Assembly (NCBI GenBank): GCA_036746695.1
Contig: DAIODP010000001.1
Span: forward strand, 1,612,001-1,676,000
DNA length: 64,000 bases
From: UBA3006 sp036746695
GTDB lineage: Bacteria > Actinomycetota > Acidimicrobiia > Acidimicrobiales > Ilumatobacteraceae
Reading direction: 5' to 3'
Under the pieces are notes generated by a model that worked only from the letters and a program-made list of their open reading frames with translations, was not told where the DNA came from and did no database searches. Below, piece after piece: positions 50,508-59,236 of the stretch. The position numbers were made by a program, and so were the translations under genes. The stretch's first letter is position 1, and each line of letters begins with the position of its first letter.

Positions 50508-53500
50508 CTAAATCAGTTGTGGCGGTGGAGGTGGCGGCAGCTGGTCGTCTTTCCTGCGGCGCCTCATAATGAAGATGAACATCCACATGGCGCCCAGGCC
50601 GCCGAAGAACACCAGCGCAAGTTGCACCCAACTAGTTCCGCCCTGTCGGCCAGAGAGGGGGACCGAGTACTTGATGGGCTCGGCGCCATTAGCAATGAAC
50701 TCGATTTCGAGTGCGCTTGATGTGGCATTCACCGGAAGTCGTATATCGGTCAGATTCTCGATGTTGTGGCTGGACCATGTTCCACCTGATGTTCGAACGC
50801 GAACGAGGCCAGTAGTGATGTTGATGTTGCGAGCAATGCTCGAGATGGAGTCGGCCGTAATCACGAATTCGGTTGTATCGCTATTGATCACGATTTGAGA
50901 GTCGACCATCACCTTGACAGTTGGAGTGGTGGTGGAAGGGCTGAACGGTGCGAGCGAAGCGCCGGGCCCTTTCAGCGTTGTAGGTGATGCAGGCGTTGTT
51001 GTTGGGGCGACAACGGGCTTGATGGAAACCGTGAAACTTAGTGGCGTGGCGGCCGCTGCCGAATAGTTGATGGTTGCTGGAACCGAGGCGTACACGGTGC
51101 AAACACCAGTAGCGAGCACGGTGAGCTTGCCACTTACGCGATCGATCGTGCAGACGCTGGTTGTAGAAGAAGCATGCGATATTTCACCCTCGGAAGCACC
51201 AGCGCTGACGCGTGCCGTAATGGTCATGCCATTGAAATCGGTTGGTGAAATACTTCCGATTGTGGTGCTTTGCGGAAACGACAGCGTTCGGGTGGCCGCA
51301 GTCAGCGTGGCCTTCGCGGTGCTGGTTGGCACTGCGCGTGTGCGTTGGGAGTTGGTGGGAAGCAGTAGGTCTACTTCGCACACTCCGCTTGAGAGGAAGG
51401 TGGCGTAGGCGCGCTTTCCAAATGGCTCCTTCGTGGGCTCGCTTAACGAGCACACCGTTGGAGTGAGATTGACGAATCGCACATCGTCGTTTGCTTCGGT
51501 AACAAGCTTTTTTGTTCCGAATGGCATTGAAACAGTTGCCCAAAACGAAATGGTCTCGCCTTCAACAGACGACCAGGTGCTTGCGGCTCGAAGTGGAGTG
51601 TTGTTGATCTTTCCGCCAACTTTGATGCCAACGCGGGCAATTAACTTCGTCACTTCGAAACTGACGCTGGCTGTTGCAGCATCGTGTGTGTCGGTTGCGG
51701 CGATTGAGGCGGACATTGTGCAGGTGCCCGCCGAGTTGAGATAGCCAACACGAAACACGGTGTTGGATGCCGATGTTGCGCTGAGGCCGGTGACGTTAAG
51801 CGCCGAACAAATATCGGGCGTGTTGGTTGTCCACGTAACTACGCCGCCACCCGAAGATGGTGTTGCAAGTAACGACGGCCCGATGGCTAAGACGGGGTAC
51901 GACGCGGCGGCACCAGTAATGCTCAGTGTGCGGGTGCGAGCAACTGTTGTTGTAGTTGTGGTTGTGGTTGGAGGTGCAACGGTGGTTGTTGGTGCAGGAG
52001 CAGGTGGTGCGGTTGTCGTTGTCGTTGTCGTTGTTGTTGGAGATGCAACGGTGACAACAACAGTCTGTGGCGAACCAACAAGGGTGGTTTGGGCATTGCC
52101 GACGGTATCGGTCATGGAAAACCCGGCTGCAGCAGTGAGGGTAGAACTGACTGGCACATCATCGGCCAGAGCGGTGGATGTTGCAGTGATTGTGCACACC
52201 GTGCCAGAGGTTTGAGCGATTGAGTTGATTGCAGAAATGTTGGTCAGTGTGAAGTCGGTGCCTGCCGAAGTCGACAGCGTGGAACATGTGATGGCTTCGT
52301 CGCCAGTGACGGTGAAAGTGATGGTGGTGGATGTTGAAGTGGATGGGCTTGCGGCCAACGTGATGGTTGGTGCTGTGGTATCGATGACGAGGGCCTTGTT
52401 TGCACCAAGTGAGTTAGCTGCACTAGGCGAAGCAAGCGTGAGCGTTGCGTTATTGCCAGCCGCGTCTCGGATGGTGCCAGAGTTGAGGGCCAGCGAAGTG
52501 GTTCCTACATAGTCCAAGTCGTTGCTGGTGTCGCCAGCCTGCACGGTGTACGTGAATGTGAGGGCAGTGGTGCCGCTGCCGGATGCATAGTTGACAACAC
52601 GGTCGGTTGTGCCGGTTTCGAGGGTGAGTTGTGGCGTGCCAGTAACCGTGACGGCTTCGTTGAAGTTGACTTGAATAGAGATTGTTGAGGTTGCCTTATA
52701 CGAACCATTTGTTGAGGATGAATTGACCGACGAAACAGTTGGTGGGGTGGTGTCGGATGACGAGATGGTGACTATGGTTGATTGCGGTGAGCCGATTAAT
52801 GTGGTCTGTGCGTTGCCTGGGGTTCCCGTGTCGGTGATTGAGAAGGTCCCTGCTGCGGTCAATGTGGAAGTTTTTGGGCCGCCACCAGAAGTGGCTGTGG
52901 ATGTTGCGTTGATGGTGCACACCCTGGCCGATGTTTGAACGATCGAAGCAATTGCAGAAATGTTTGTGTACGTAAAGTCGGTGCCTGAAGCAGTGGACAG
53001 GGTGGCACAGTTGATGTCTTCGTTGCCCGTGATGGTGAACGAGATGGCGGTAGAAGTTGACGTGGCTGCGGATGCGGCCAATGTGACAGTTGGGGGCATG
53101 TCACTTGTTTGGTAAGTGGCCTTTGTCGCGTCGTACTTGGCTAGGGCGTCGGCCAACGTGATTTCGCTGGCATAGATTCGAACCTCGCCAAGTTTGCCTT
53201 TTGCATTCCACACGGGTGACGAATAATCGTTGTCCATAAGCAGGAAGTTGCCACTGCTGTTAAACACACGCTGGTCATTGCTATCGCTGCAGGCGCCCGT
53301 TCTGCACAGCAAGCTTTGGGCGACACCGTCGACGTAGATTTTTTGACCGGTTTGTGAAGTGGTGCTGTCGTTCATGACAAATACGAAGTGGTGCCAGCCA
53401 GTTTTTAGGGTTGTGGCGTTAATTCCATAGACCTCGCTGCCAAACGTGTTGAAACCGAGGTAGTCGCTGTAGTGATACACGTTGTAGTTGAAAGAGCTGG

Positions 53501-53900
53501 GTTCACTCCACGAAAAGAGCATCGAGCCATAGGTGTTCTGTGTAGAACCATTGTCGTCCATGTACAGCCACATCTCGATAGACACGAAGTCGGTGCTTGC
53601 GGTTGAGCCGATGGTGCCCGTGACGCGGTCGCTGTTCGACGATTCTTTTCCCGCAAATACCACTTGAGCCGGCGATGCTGCGGTGGTCATACCGCCAGTT
53701 GGTGCGGTGCCGTTGCCTGTTGCGCCATTAGAGCCCGTGTTGGTCCAGGTAGTTGCACCGCTGGTGTAACCGCTTGCAAGGTATTCGACAACAGGCGTTG
53801 GAGCGGTGGCCAGCGACTGGGGTGTTGGGGGCACCGCTATGACAACAACAGAAAGAGTAAGCGCGGTAATCGCGAAACGATTTATGTGAAGTTTCATCAC
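50508..53900 (-). CDS. Large LamG/Ig-like surface protein with C-terminal anchor
   Basis: An 1130-aa protein. Signal peptide at residues 1-32. Residues 40-265 are a LamG/concanavalin-like domain (SIEMWLYMDDNG, GWHHFVFVMNDS, GKLGEVRIYASEI). Two related repeats of about 115 residues follow (from TVTLAASAATSTSTAISF and from TITLAASPSTSTSTTITF), separated by an Ig-like block (TISIQVNFNEAVTVTGTPQL). Next is a Thr/Pro linker with long Thr runs, then further beta repeats. The C-terminus is a membrane helix (LALVFFGGLGAMWMFIFIM) with RRRRKDD and a Pro run. It should be exported, anchored and mostly outside, perhaps an adhesin binding glycans. Exact ligand unknown. Confidence 0.82.
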   Translation of the reverse strand: MMKLHINRFAITALTLSVVVIAVPPTPQSLATAPTPVVEYLASGYTSGATTWTNTGSNGATGNGTAPTGGMTTAASPAQVVFAGKESSNSDRVTGTIGSTASTDFVSIEMWLYMDDNGSTQNTYGSMLFSWSEPSSFNYNVYHYSDYLGFNTFGSEVYGINATTLKTGWHHFVFVMNDSTTSQTGQKIYVDGVAQSLLCRTGACSDSNDQRVFNSSGNFLLMDNDYSSPVWNAKGKLGEVRIYASEITLADALAKYDATKATYQTSDMPPTVTLAASAATSTSTAISFTITGNEDINCATLSTASGTDFTYTNISAIASIVQTSARVCTINATSTATSGGGPKTSTLTAAGTFSITDTGTPGNAQTTLIGSPQSTIVTISSSDTTPPTVSSVNSSSTNGSYKATSTISIQVNFNEAVTVTGTPQLTLETGTTDRVVNYASGSGTTALTFTYTVQAGDTSNDLDYVGTTSLALNSGTIRDAAGNNATLTLASPSAANSLGANKALVIDTTAPTITLAASPSTSTSTTITFTVTGDEAITCSTLSTSAGTDFTLTNISAINSIAQTSGTVCTITATSTALADDVPVSSTLTAAAGFSMTDTVGNAQTTLVGSPQTVVVTVASPTTTTTTTTTAPPAPAPTTTVAPPTTTTTTTTVARTRTLSITGAAASYPVLAIGPSLLATPSSGGGVVTWTTNTPDICSALNVTGLSATSASNTVFRVGYLNSAGTCTMSASIAATDTHDAATASVSFEVTKLIARVGIKVGGKINNTPLRAASTWSSVEGETISFWATVSMPFGTKKLVTEANDDVRFVNLTPTVCSLSEPTKEPFGKRAYATFLSSGVCEVDLLLPTNSQRTRAVPTSTAKATLTAATRTLSFPQSTTIGSISPTDFNGMTITARVSAGASEGEISHASSTTSVCTIDRVSGKLTVLATGVCTVYASVPATINYSAAAATPLSFTVSIKPVVAPTTTPASPTTLKGPGASLAPFSPSTTTPTVKVMVDSQIVINSDTTEFVITADSISSIARNINITTGLVRVRTSGGTWSSHNIENLTDIRLPVNATSSALEIEFIANGAEPIKYSVPLSGRQGGTSWVQLALVFFGGLGAMWMFIFIMRRRRKDDQLPPPPPPQLI

Positions 53901-53968
53901 AAAAACATAGCGCAGGTGTGAGGAATATTTACATCAGGTGGGCAATGTGTGCCTTTAGTCGTAAAGGG

Positions 53969-54226
53969 TTATTCGCCCAAAGGGGCAAGCACCAGATCCC
54001 AGCGGTCGAGGCAATCCGAGCAGCGGTAGGCAACCACGTCGCCAACTTGCCAGAGGTTGTCTTCCGGTGGGTGAGTGAGCAGGTGGCAGGTGCCGCCGCA
54101 ATCCACGCAGGTAATCGACTCGGACGGTGGCTCGGCTGGGCCGAACGACTCGTGGTCCTCGTCGTTATACACGTGTTCATTCAACCACTGATGAACGAAG
54201 GATGTTGGCAATAGCGTGAACGCCAT
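53969..54226 (-). CDS. 85-aa zinc-ribbon-like protein
   Basis: A small protein ending at 53969. The centre has CVDCGGTCHLLTHPP and the C-terminus AYRCSDCLDRWD, so four or five Cys plus His form a likely zinc ribbon. The N-terminal start is uncertain; ATG 54226 would overlap the divergent rsmD start by two bases. A much longer open frame into rsmD is a shadow. Function unknown; it is typical of small actinobacterial proteins next to rsmD. Confidence 0.55.
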   Translation of the reverse strand: MAFTLLPTSFVHQWLNEHVYNDEDHESFGPAEPPSESITCVDCGGTCHLLTHPPEDNLWQVGDVVAYRCSDCLDRWDLVLAPLGE

Positions 54227-54755
54227 GCGAGTGGTAGCGGGAGAGTTGCGAGGCAGGCGAATTGACGCCCCCGAGGGAACGAAGACAAGGCCCACCACCG
54301 ACAAAGCGCGCGAGGCAACGTTTAATGCGCTGGGCAGTTTGGGTGTGGTGGTTGGTGCGCGAATGGTGGATGCGTTTGCGGGAAGCGGTGCGCTTGGCAT
54401 TGAGGCGTTGTCGCGCGGGGCAGCACACTGCACGTTTATCGAACGAGATCGTGACGCACTGGAAGTGTTGCGCAACAACCTTGCAACGTTGGGTTTGGAA
54501 GACCGATCCACCGTGGTGCGTGGCGATGTGATGTCGAACATTGGGTTGGTGCGCGACGCAACCGTGGTGTTGGCCGACCCGCCATACGACTTCAAGAAAT
54601 GGAATGCGTTGCTGGCCCAGATCGATGCCGACTTGGTGGTGGCCGAAAGCGACCGCGACATGACGCTGGAAAACCCACCTATCGCAGGCTTTGAGGTGAC
54701 CAGGGTGAAGCGATACGGGCGCGCGTACGTCTCGTTCCTGCAGCGGTTAGCGTAG
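54225..54755 (+). CDS. rsmD: 16S rRNA (guanine966-N2)-methyltransferase RsmD
   Basis: A 176-aa methyltransferase. It opens MRVVAGELRGRRI, typical of RsmD; GTG 54216 would add three residues. AdoMet motif VDAFAGSGALGIEALSRGA, and catalytic VLADPPYDF (D-PPY), which marks N2-guanine methylation of 16S rRNA in the small subunit. The C-terminal helix is normal. The coaD gene follows within nine bases, a conserved pairing. Confidence 0.95.
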   Translation: MRVVAGELRGRRIDAPEGTKTRPTTDKAREATFNALGSLGVVVGARMVDAFAGSGALGIEALSRGAAHCTFIERDRDALEVLRNNLATLGLEDRSTVVRGDVMSNIGLVRDATVVLADPPYDFKKWNALLAQIDADLVVAESDRDMTLENPPIAGFEVTRVKRYGRAYVSFLQRLA

Positions 54756-54763
54756 AAGGCGTT

Positions 54764-55261
54764 ATGGCCGTTGCGTTTTACCCCGGCAGTTTCGACCCCT
54801 TTCATTTGGGGCACCTCGACGTGGTCGAGCAGGCTGTGGCGCTGTTTGGCGACTTGGTGATTGGCGTGATGCATAACCCCGACAAAGACTCATCCATGTT
54901 TACGGCCGACGAACGAGCCGAGCTCATTCGCCAGTCGGTAACGCACCTGGGCAAGAAGGTGTGCGTCGAGAAATATGTGGGCCTCACGGTGGATGCGGCA
55001 GCCAAGATTGAAGCCAGCCTGATTGTGAAGAGCGCCCGCTCCGGTGCCGACTTCGATATCGAGCAGCAAATGGCGCAGATGAACCATGCGGCCAGCGGGG
55101 TAGAGACCGTGCTGCTGTTTTCGCGCCCAGAGCACTCCTATATAAGTAGTAGGTACATTCGCCAGTTCACGCTGTCGGGTGGCACCATCAAGACGCCAAT
55201 GGTGACTGCACCAGTGCAGCAGGCGTTGCTAGCAAAGAAAAACAAGGGAGCAAAGTCATGA
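54764..55261 (+). CDS. coaD: Phosphopantetheine adenylyltransferase
   Basis: A 165-aa enzyme of normal length. AFYPGSFDPFHLGHLDVVE carries the T/HxGH nucleotide-transfer motif, and SYISSRYIRQF the ISSTxIR loop. It adds AMP to 4'-phosphopantetheine in coenzyme A synthesis. The C-terminus overlaps the next gene by four bases (ATGA), so they are translationally coupled. Confidence 0.97.
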   Translation: MAVAFYPGSFDPFHLGHLDVVEQAVALFGDLVIGVMHNPDKDSSMFTADERAELIRQSVTHLGKKVCVEKYVGLTVDAAAKIEASLIVKSARSGADFDIEQQMAQMNHAASGVETVLLFSRPEHSYISSRYIRQFTLSGGTIKTPMVTAPVQQALLAKKNKGAKS

Positions 55262-55845
55262 GTTACGACGACAGCGGAACGATCGACGAACCAGTACAAG
55301 TTGAATTGGGCGACACCGAATCCATTTTGGAAGACGTGATTCACACCATTGCATCGGCACCCAACGTGCCGTTGTCGAGCACGCCGCGTATTGACCGCGA
55401 CCACGTGGTGGCATTGTTGCAAGATGCGCAGGCCTGCATGCCAGAAGAAATTCGCCAAGCGCGTTGGATGTTGAAGGAGCGCGCCGAATTTATGGCCAAG
55501 ACGCAGCGCGAAGCCGACGAGATTGTTGAAGCAGCGCGCGTGCAAGCCGAGCGCATGGTGCAACGCACTGAAGTGGTGCGTGCTGCCGAGTTGCGAGCAC
55601 GTCAAATTCTTGAAGCAGGCGAAGCCGATTCGCGTCGTTTGAAGAACGAAACCGAAGACTTCCTGGATCAGCGATTGGGCAGTTTTGAAATCTTGCTCGA
55701 CAGGCTCACACGCACGGTTGCGCAAGGCCGCGAGCGTTTGCGCATTGTTGGTGCGGCACCAGAAGTGCCAGCACAGGTTGACAACACCAGCGGTGATGTT
55801 GATGGCGCGACGTTTTTTGATCACGCCGAAACCGATTTGTACTAA
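55258..55845 (+). CDS. Coiled-coil protein linked to coaD
   Basis: A 195-aa protein, Ala/Glu/Arg-rich, with a long continuous coiled coil from about residue 60 to 165 (EFMAKTQREADEIVEAARV, ETEDFLDQRLGSFEILLDRL). It has no membrane segment. Genes of this type regularly sit between coaD and yceD in actinobacteria and are annotated as ATPase-like or DivIVA-like. The coiled coil resembles DivIVA/ATP-synthase-b in composition only. A cell-division scaffold role is a guess. Confidence 0.75.
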   Translation: MSYDDSGTIDEPVQVELGDTESILEDVIHTIASAPNVPLSSTPRIDRDHVVALLQDAQACMPEEIRQARWMLKERAEFMAKTQREADEIVEAARVQAERMVQRTEVVRAAELRARQILEAGEADSRRLKNETEDFLDQRLGSFEILLDRLTRTVAQGRERLRIVGAAPEVPAQVDNTSGDVDGATFFDHAETDLY

Positions 55846-55871
55846 ATCGGTTTCAAGCGGTCGGTGTAGTT

Positions 55872-56381
55872 ATGGCAAGCCCACTTCTCGTTAACGTTGT
55901 CGAGCTCACGCGGCGGCAAGGCACGCTGAAAGACATTCAGCTGATTGTTCCCGCAAGCGTGTTTGCGTTTGATGATGCGCGCATTGCCGACACCGACCAG
56001 ATCGATGTTGATTTGCATTTGGAAAGTGTGAGCGGCGGAATTGTGGTGAACGGGACCGTTGCCGGCAAGTGGGCAACGGCATGCAGGCGCTGTTTGCGCG
56101 AGTTGCACCTGGTGGCCACCGCCGAAGTGGACGAGTTGTATCAGCAAGTTGTGGACAACCCAGATGCGTACCCAATGACGGGCGAACAACTGGATCTCAC
56201 GGGCATGGCGCGGGAAACACTGTTGCTGGCTATGGCCGATGCGCCCCTGTGTCGGCCAGATTGCCCAGGGCTGTGCCCGCAATGCGGGGCCGACCTAACC
56301 ACGGCACCCTGCGGGTGTCAGGCTCAGCGCACGGATGAGCGGTGGGCCATTCTCGACCAACTACGGGGTGAGCTCGACTAA
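55872..56381 (+). CDS. yceD: YceD/DUF177 family protein
   Basis: A 169-aa protein. It has two Cys pairs: ACRRCLRELHLV and, near the end, CPQCGADLTTAPCGCQ. DUF177 (YceD) proteins are next to rpmF in most bacteria and are thought to influence 23S rRNA maturation or ribosome assembly. That synteny holds here: rpmF begins 78 bases later. Family identity rests on synteny and Cys pattern. Confidence 0.9.
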   Translation: MASPLLVNVVELTRRQGTLKDIQLIVPASVFAFDDARIADTDQIDVDLHLESVSGGIVVNGTVAGKWATACRRCLRELHLVATAEVDELYQQVVDNPDAYPMTGEQLDLTGMARETLLLAMADAPLCRPDCPGLCPQCGADLTTAPCGCQAQRTDERWAILDQLRGELD

Positions 56382-56459
56382 GAGCCGATATCCTAAACAG
56401 CCGGCGAATTGTTGATCGTTTCGCCGACCAAGTTTTAACGAGCGAAAGACGAGTGCGCT

Positions 56460-56639
56460 ATGCCAGTACCAAAGAAGAAAAAGTCCAAGATGAAGGGCCG
56501 CAGCCACATGGCAGGCGCCTGGAAACTCGGCACCCCAGCGCGCAGTGTTTGCCCACGATGCAGCACCTCCAAGATGCCACACACAGTGTGCGGCAATTGC
56601 GGTTGGTACAAGGGTCGCGTCGCTGTCGACGTTGGCTAG
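56460..56639 (+). CDS. rpmF: 50S ribosomal protein L32
   Basis: A 59-aa basic protein: MPVPKKKKSKMKGRSHMAG, then CPRCSTSKMPHTVCGNCG, the four-Cys zinc-binding (C+) form of L32. GAAAGACGAG precedes ATG. It lies between yceD and plsX, the standard order linking ribosome assembly with fatty-acid synthesis. Confidence 0.97.
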   Translation: MPVPKKKKSKMKGRSHMAGAWKLGTPARSVCPRCSTSKMPHTVCGNCGWYKGRVAVDVG

Positions 56640-56660
56640 TAATTACTGAAGGGCTCAACC

Positions 56661-57626
56661 ATGTTGCCCGTTGCAGTTGATGCGCTTGGTGGCGATAAAG
56701 CCCCAGCCGAAATAGTTGCAGGTGCCAAGCAGGCCGCGGCCGAAGGCATTCCCGTATTGCTTGTTGGCCCTGCCGATTTACAAGACATTGGCGAACTGCC
56801 GTTGCATGTTGCAACCGAATTTATTGACATGCACGAAGACCCAGCGTCGTCCGTGCGCAACAAAAAAGATTCCACGCTTGTGGTCAGTGCCGAGTTGGTG
56901 CGCGACGGCAAAGCAAGCGCAATGATTTCTGCCGGCAACACCGGCGCAACCATGGCCAGCGCGTTGTTGCGCATGGGCCGCATTAAAGGCGTGAAGCGCC
57001 CAGCAATTGCAACACCCATTCCCGTGCCTGGCAGCACGCCAACAGTGATGTTGGACGCGGGTGCAAACGCCGAAGTAGAGGCTGCATGGATGACGCAGTT
57101 TGCGTTGATGGGCACGGTGTATGCGCGTGCACGTTTTGGTATTGAAAAACCACGCGTTGGTTTGTTGTCGATTGGTGAAGAGCCAGGCAAGGGCGACACG
57201 TTGCGCAAAGAGACGTTTGAGTTGCTCAGTGTTGCAAGTGGCATCAACTTCATTGGCAACGTTGAAGGCCGCGACATAATGACGCCCGATGTCGACGTGG
57301 TGGTTACCGACGGTTTCACGGGCAACGTTGCGCTGAAAACACTTGAAGGCACCATGCGCATGATTGTGAAAGAACTATTTGCCTCTATCGGCGAGCCGCA
57401 ATATAAAGAGCACACCGAGGCGTTGATGCCGGCTCTTTTGAACTTGTATGCAAAGTTCGACCCCGACTCCACAGGTGGCGCAATCTTGTTGGGAGTAGAT
57501 GGCGTGTGCATCATTTCGCACGGCTCATCGAGCGCGCGCGCAATGTTGAATGGCATCAAAGTGGCCAAGGACATGGTTGATTGCAACATGGTCTCGTTGA
57601 TATCCGAGGCGCTGAGCACCCAATGA
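56661..57626 (+). CDS. plsX: Phosphate acyltransferase PlsX
   Basis: A 321-aa enzyme that makes acyl-phosphate from acyl-ACP for phospholipid synthesis. The start VAVDALGGDKAPAEIVAG is the family signature; SAGNTGATMASALLRMGRIKG and GFTGNVALKTLEG follow. Normal length. It overlaps rnc by four bases. Confidence 0.97.
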   Translation: MLPVAVDALGGDKAPAEIVAGAKQAAAEGIPVLLVGPADLQDIGELPLHVATEFIDMHEDPASSVRNKKDSTLVVSAELVRDGKASAMISAGNTGATMASALLRMGRIKGVKRPAIATPIPVPGSTPTVMLDAGANAEVEAAWMTQFALMGTVYARARFGIEKPRVGLLSIGEEPGKGDTLRKETFELLSVASGINFIGNVEGRDIMTPDVDVVVTDGFTGNVALKTLEGTMRMIVKELFASIGEPQYKEHTEALMPALLNLYAKFDPDSTGGAILLGVDGVCIISHGSSSARAMLNGIKVAKDMVDCNMVSLISEALSTQ

Positions 57627-58327
57627 CGCAACCGCTGCAGGCACTTGCCCGCCGAGTGGGGCACACGTTTGCCGACGAAGCGTTGTTGGCAACGGCCATG
57701 CGTCATCGTTCATGGATTTCGGAACACGATGGGTTCGAGTCCAACGAGCGGCTGGAGTTTTTGGGTGACGCAATTGTTGGTTGGGTAGTTGCCGACATTG
57801 TGTACACGCAACACAGCGACTTGCCAGAAGGAAAACTGACCGACTTGCGCAAGAGTGTGGTGAACGCCATTGCGCTTGCCGAGATGGCCGTTGATTTGGA
57901 TATTGGTTCGTGCATCATGTTGGGCAAGGGCGAGGCCGCTGCGGGTGGCAATGAAAAGACATCGATTTTGTCGGATGCATTTGAGGCCGTTATTGGTGCC
58001 GTGTATTTGGATGCGGGCCCAACCGTTGCGCACAGCGTTGTCAGTGCGTTGATGGCGCCGCGCATTGCAGATGCGGTTGGCGGGCTTGATCGGTTGGATG
58101 CAAAGACACGGTTACAAGAGCTTGCTTCCAGGTTGTTAGACCAACACGTGCACTACCGAGTCGTTGATGAAGGCCCCGACCACGAGAAGATGTTTTATGC
58201 AACCGTCATTATTGGCGAGCGCGAACTAGGTAGCGGCGAGGGCCGTTCCAAAAAAGCAGCAGAGCAAATCGCTGCCGAAATTGCGTGCGACACGCTGCAA
58301 CGCGAATACAGCCAACAGCTGCAATAG
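57623..58327 (+). CDS. rnc: Ribonuclease III
   Basis: A 234-aa enzyme from ATG 57623, overlapping the plsX stop (ATGA). The catalytic signature ERLEFLGDAIVGWVVADI is present, with the second acidic site at SILSDAFEAVIGAVYLD. The C-terminal dsRNA-binding domain runs from about residue 155 (AKTRLQELASRLLDQHVHY, ending KKAAEQIAAEIACDTL). Processes rRNA precursors and structured RNAs. Confidence 0.97.
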   Translation: MTQPLQALARRVGHTFADEALLATAMRHRSWISEHDGFESNERLEFLGDAIVGWVVADIVYTQHSDLPEGKLTDLRKSVVNAIALAEMAVDLDIGSCIMLGKGEAAAGGNEKTSILSDAFEAVIGAVYLDAGPTVAHSVVSALMAPRIADAVGGLDRLDAKTRLQELASRLLDQHVHYRVVDEGPDHEKMFYATVIIGERELGSGEGRSKKAAEQIAAEIACDTLQREYSQQLQ

Positions 58328-58330
58328 CCA

Positions 58331-59182
58331 ATGCCCGAGTTGCCGGAAGTAGAAACGGTTCGGCGAGGCATTGCTCGGCACGTTGTTGGCAAGCGCATTG
58401 CCCGTGTTGAAGTTGGCCGCGAACGAACGGTGCGACGCACCAGCAAAGAAGCGCTGATCGATGGCTTGTCGGGCGTGCGCATCACGCATGTTGGAAGGCG
58501 CGGAAAGTATTTGTTGTGTTCGCTTGATTCGGGCGAGCAGATGATGATTCATTTGCGCATGAGTGGGCGAGTGTTGGTGGCAGAGGCAGGTGCAACGCGC
58601 CCGCCGCACACGCATGTGGTGATGCATTTGGATGCAGACGACAACGGGCCCGCAAGCGAGATGTGGTTTGTGGACCCCCGAACGTTTGGCGAAGTGGTGG
58701 TGTTCGACCCGCAGCAGGCCGCGACACAAATGCCCGAACTTGCCAAGCTTGGTATCGACCCGATTGAAGACGAGCTGACGCCGCAAATACTTCGCGAGCG
58801 ATTGAAAGGCAAGCGGGGAAGCCTGAAAGCAACGTTGCTCGACCAACATGTTGTTGCGGGCATTGGCAACATTTATGCCGACGAGATTTTGCACCGTGCG
58901 CGCCTTAGCCCGCGGCGCATTCCTGGCGTATTGACTCTTGCCACATGCACGCGGTTGTGCGAGGCAATCACGCATGTGCTGAATAAGGCCATCGAGGCTG
59001 GGGGCAGCACGCTTGAAGACACGCAATATGTAGACATCGAAGGCGATACCGGCTGGTTTCAGTTGGAGCACCGGGTGTATGGGCGGGCAGGCCTGCAATG
59101 TCTCACCTGTAAAAAGGCACGGATTTCTCGGACGATTATTGCTGGGCGCACCACCTGTTATTGCCCTGTTTGCCAGCGTTAG
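58331..59182 (+). CDS. mutM: Formamidopyrimidine-DNA glycosylase
   Basis: A 283-aa base-excision repair enzyme. It starts MPELPEVETVRRGIARHV, where Pro2 is the catalytic nucleophile and Glu3 follows. Lys near residue 60 (GRRGKYLL) and HLRMSGR are conserved. The H2TH region is GIGNIYADEILHRARLSP. The zinc finger CLTCKKARISRTIIAGRTT with CYCPVCQR completes the protein. Removes 8-oxoguanine and formamidopyrimidines. Starts three bases after the rnc stop. Confidence 0.97.
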   Translation: MPELPEVETVRRGIARHVVGKRIARVEVGRERTVRRTSKEALIDGLSGVRITHVGRRGKYLLCSLDSGEQMMIHLRMSGRVLVAEAGATRPPHTHVVMHLDADDNGPASEMWFVDPRTFGEVVVFDPQQAATQMPELAKLGIDPIEDELTPQILRERLKGKRGSLKATLLDQHVVAGIGNIYADEILHRARLSPRRIPGVLTLATCTRLCEAITHVLNKAIEAGGSTLEDTQYVDIEGDTGWFQLEHRVYGRAGLQCLTCKKARISRTIIAGRTTCYCPVCQR

Positions 59183-59236
59183 GCCGGTTTCAAATGCCTT
59201 GCAGGGGCACGTTTTCAAGTATTCTCGCCGATTGAC

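Noticed and set aside
51930..52050. Repeat array suggestive of CRISPR or microsatellite
   Set aside because: It encodes the Thr/Pro linker of the surface protein; the repeats are codon-level, without spacers.
53969..54874. 301-codon minus-strand gene
   Set aside because: Its first two thirds lie antisense to rsmD and coaD; only the last 85 codons with the zinc ribbon look real.
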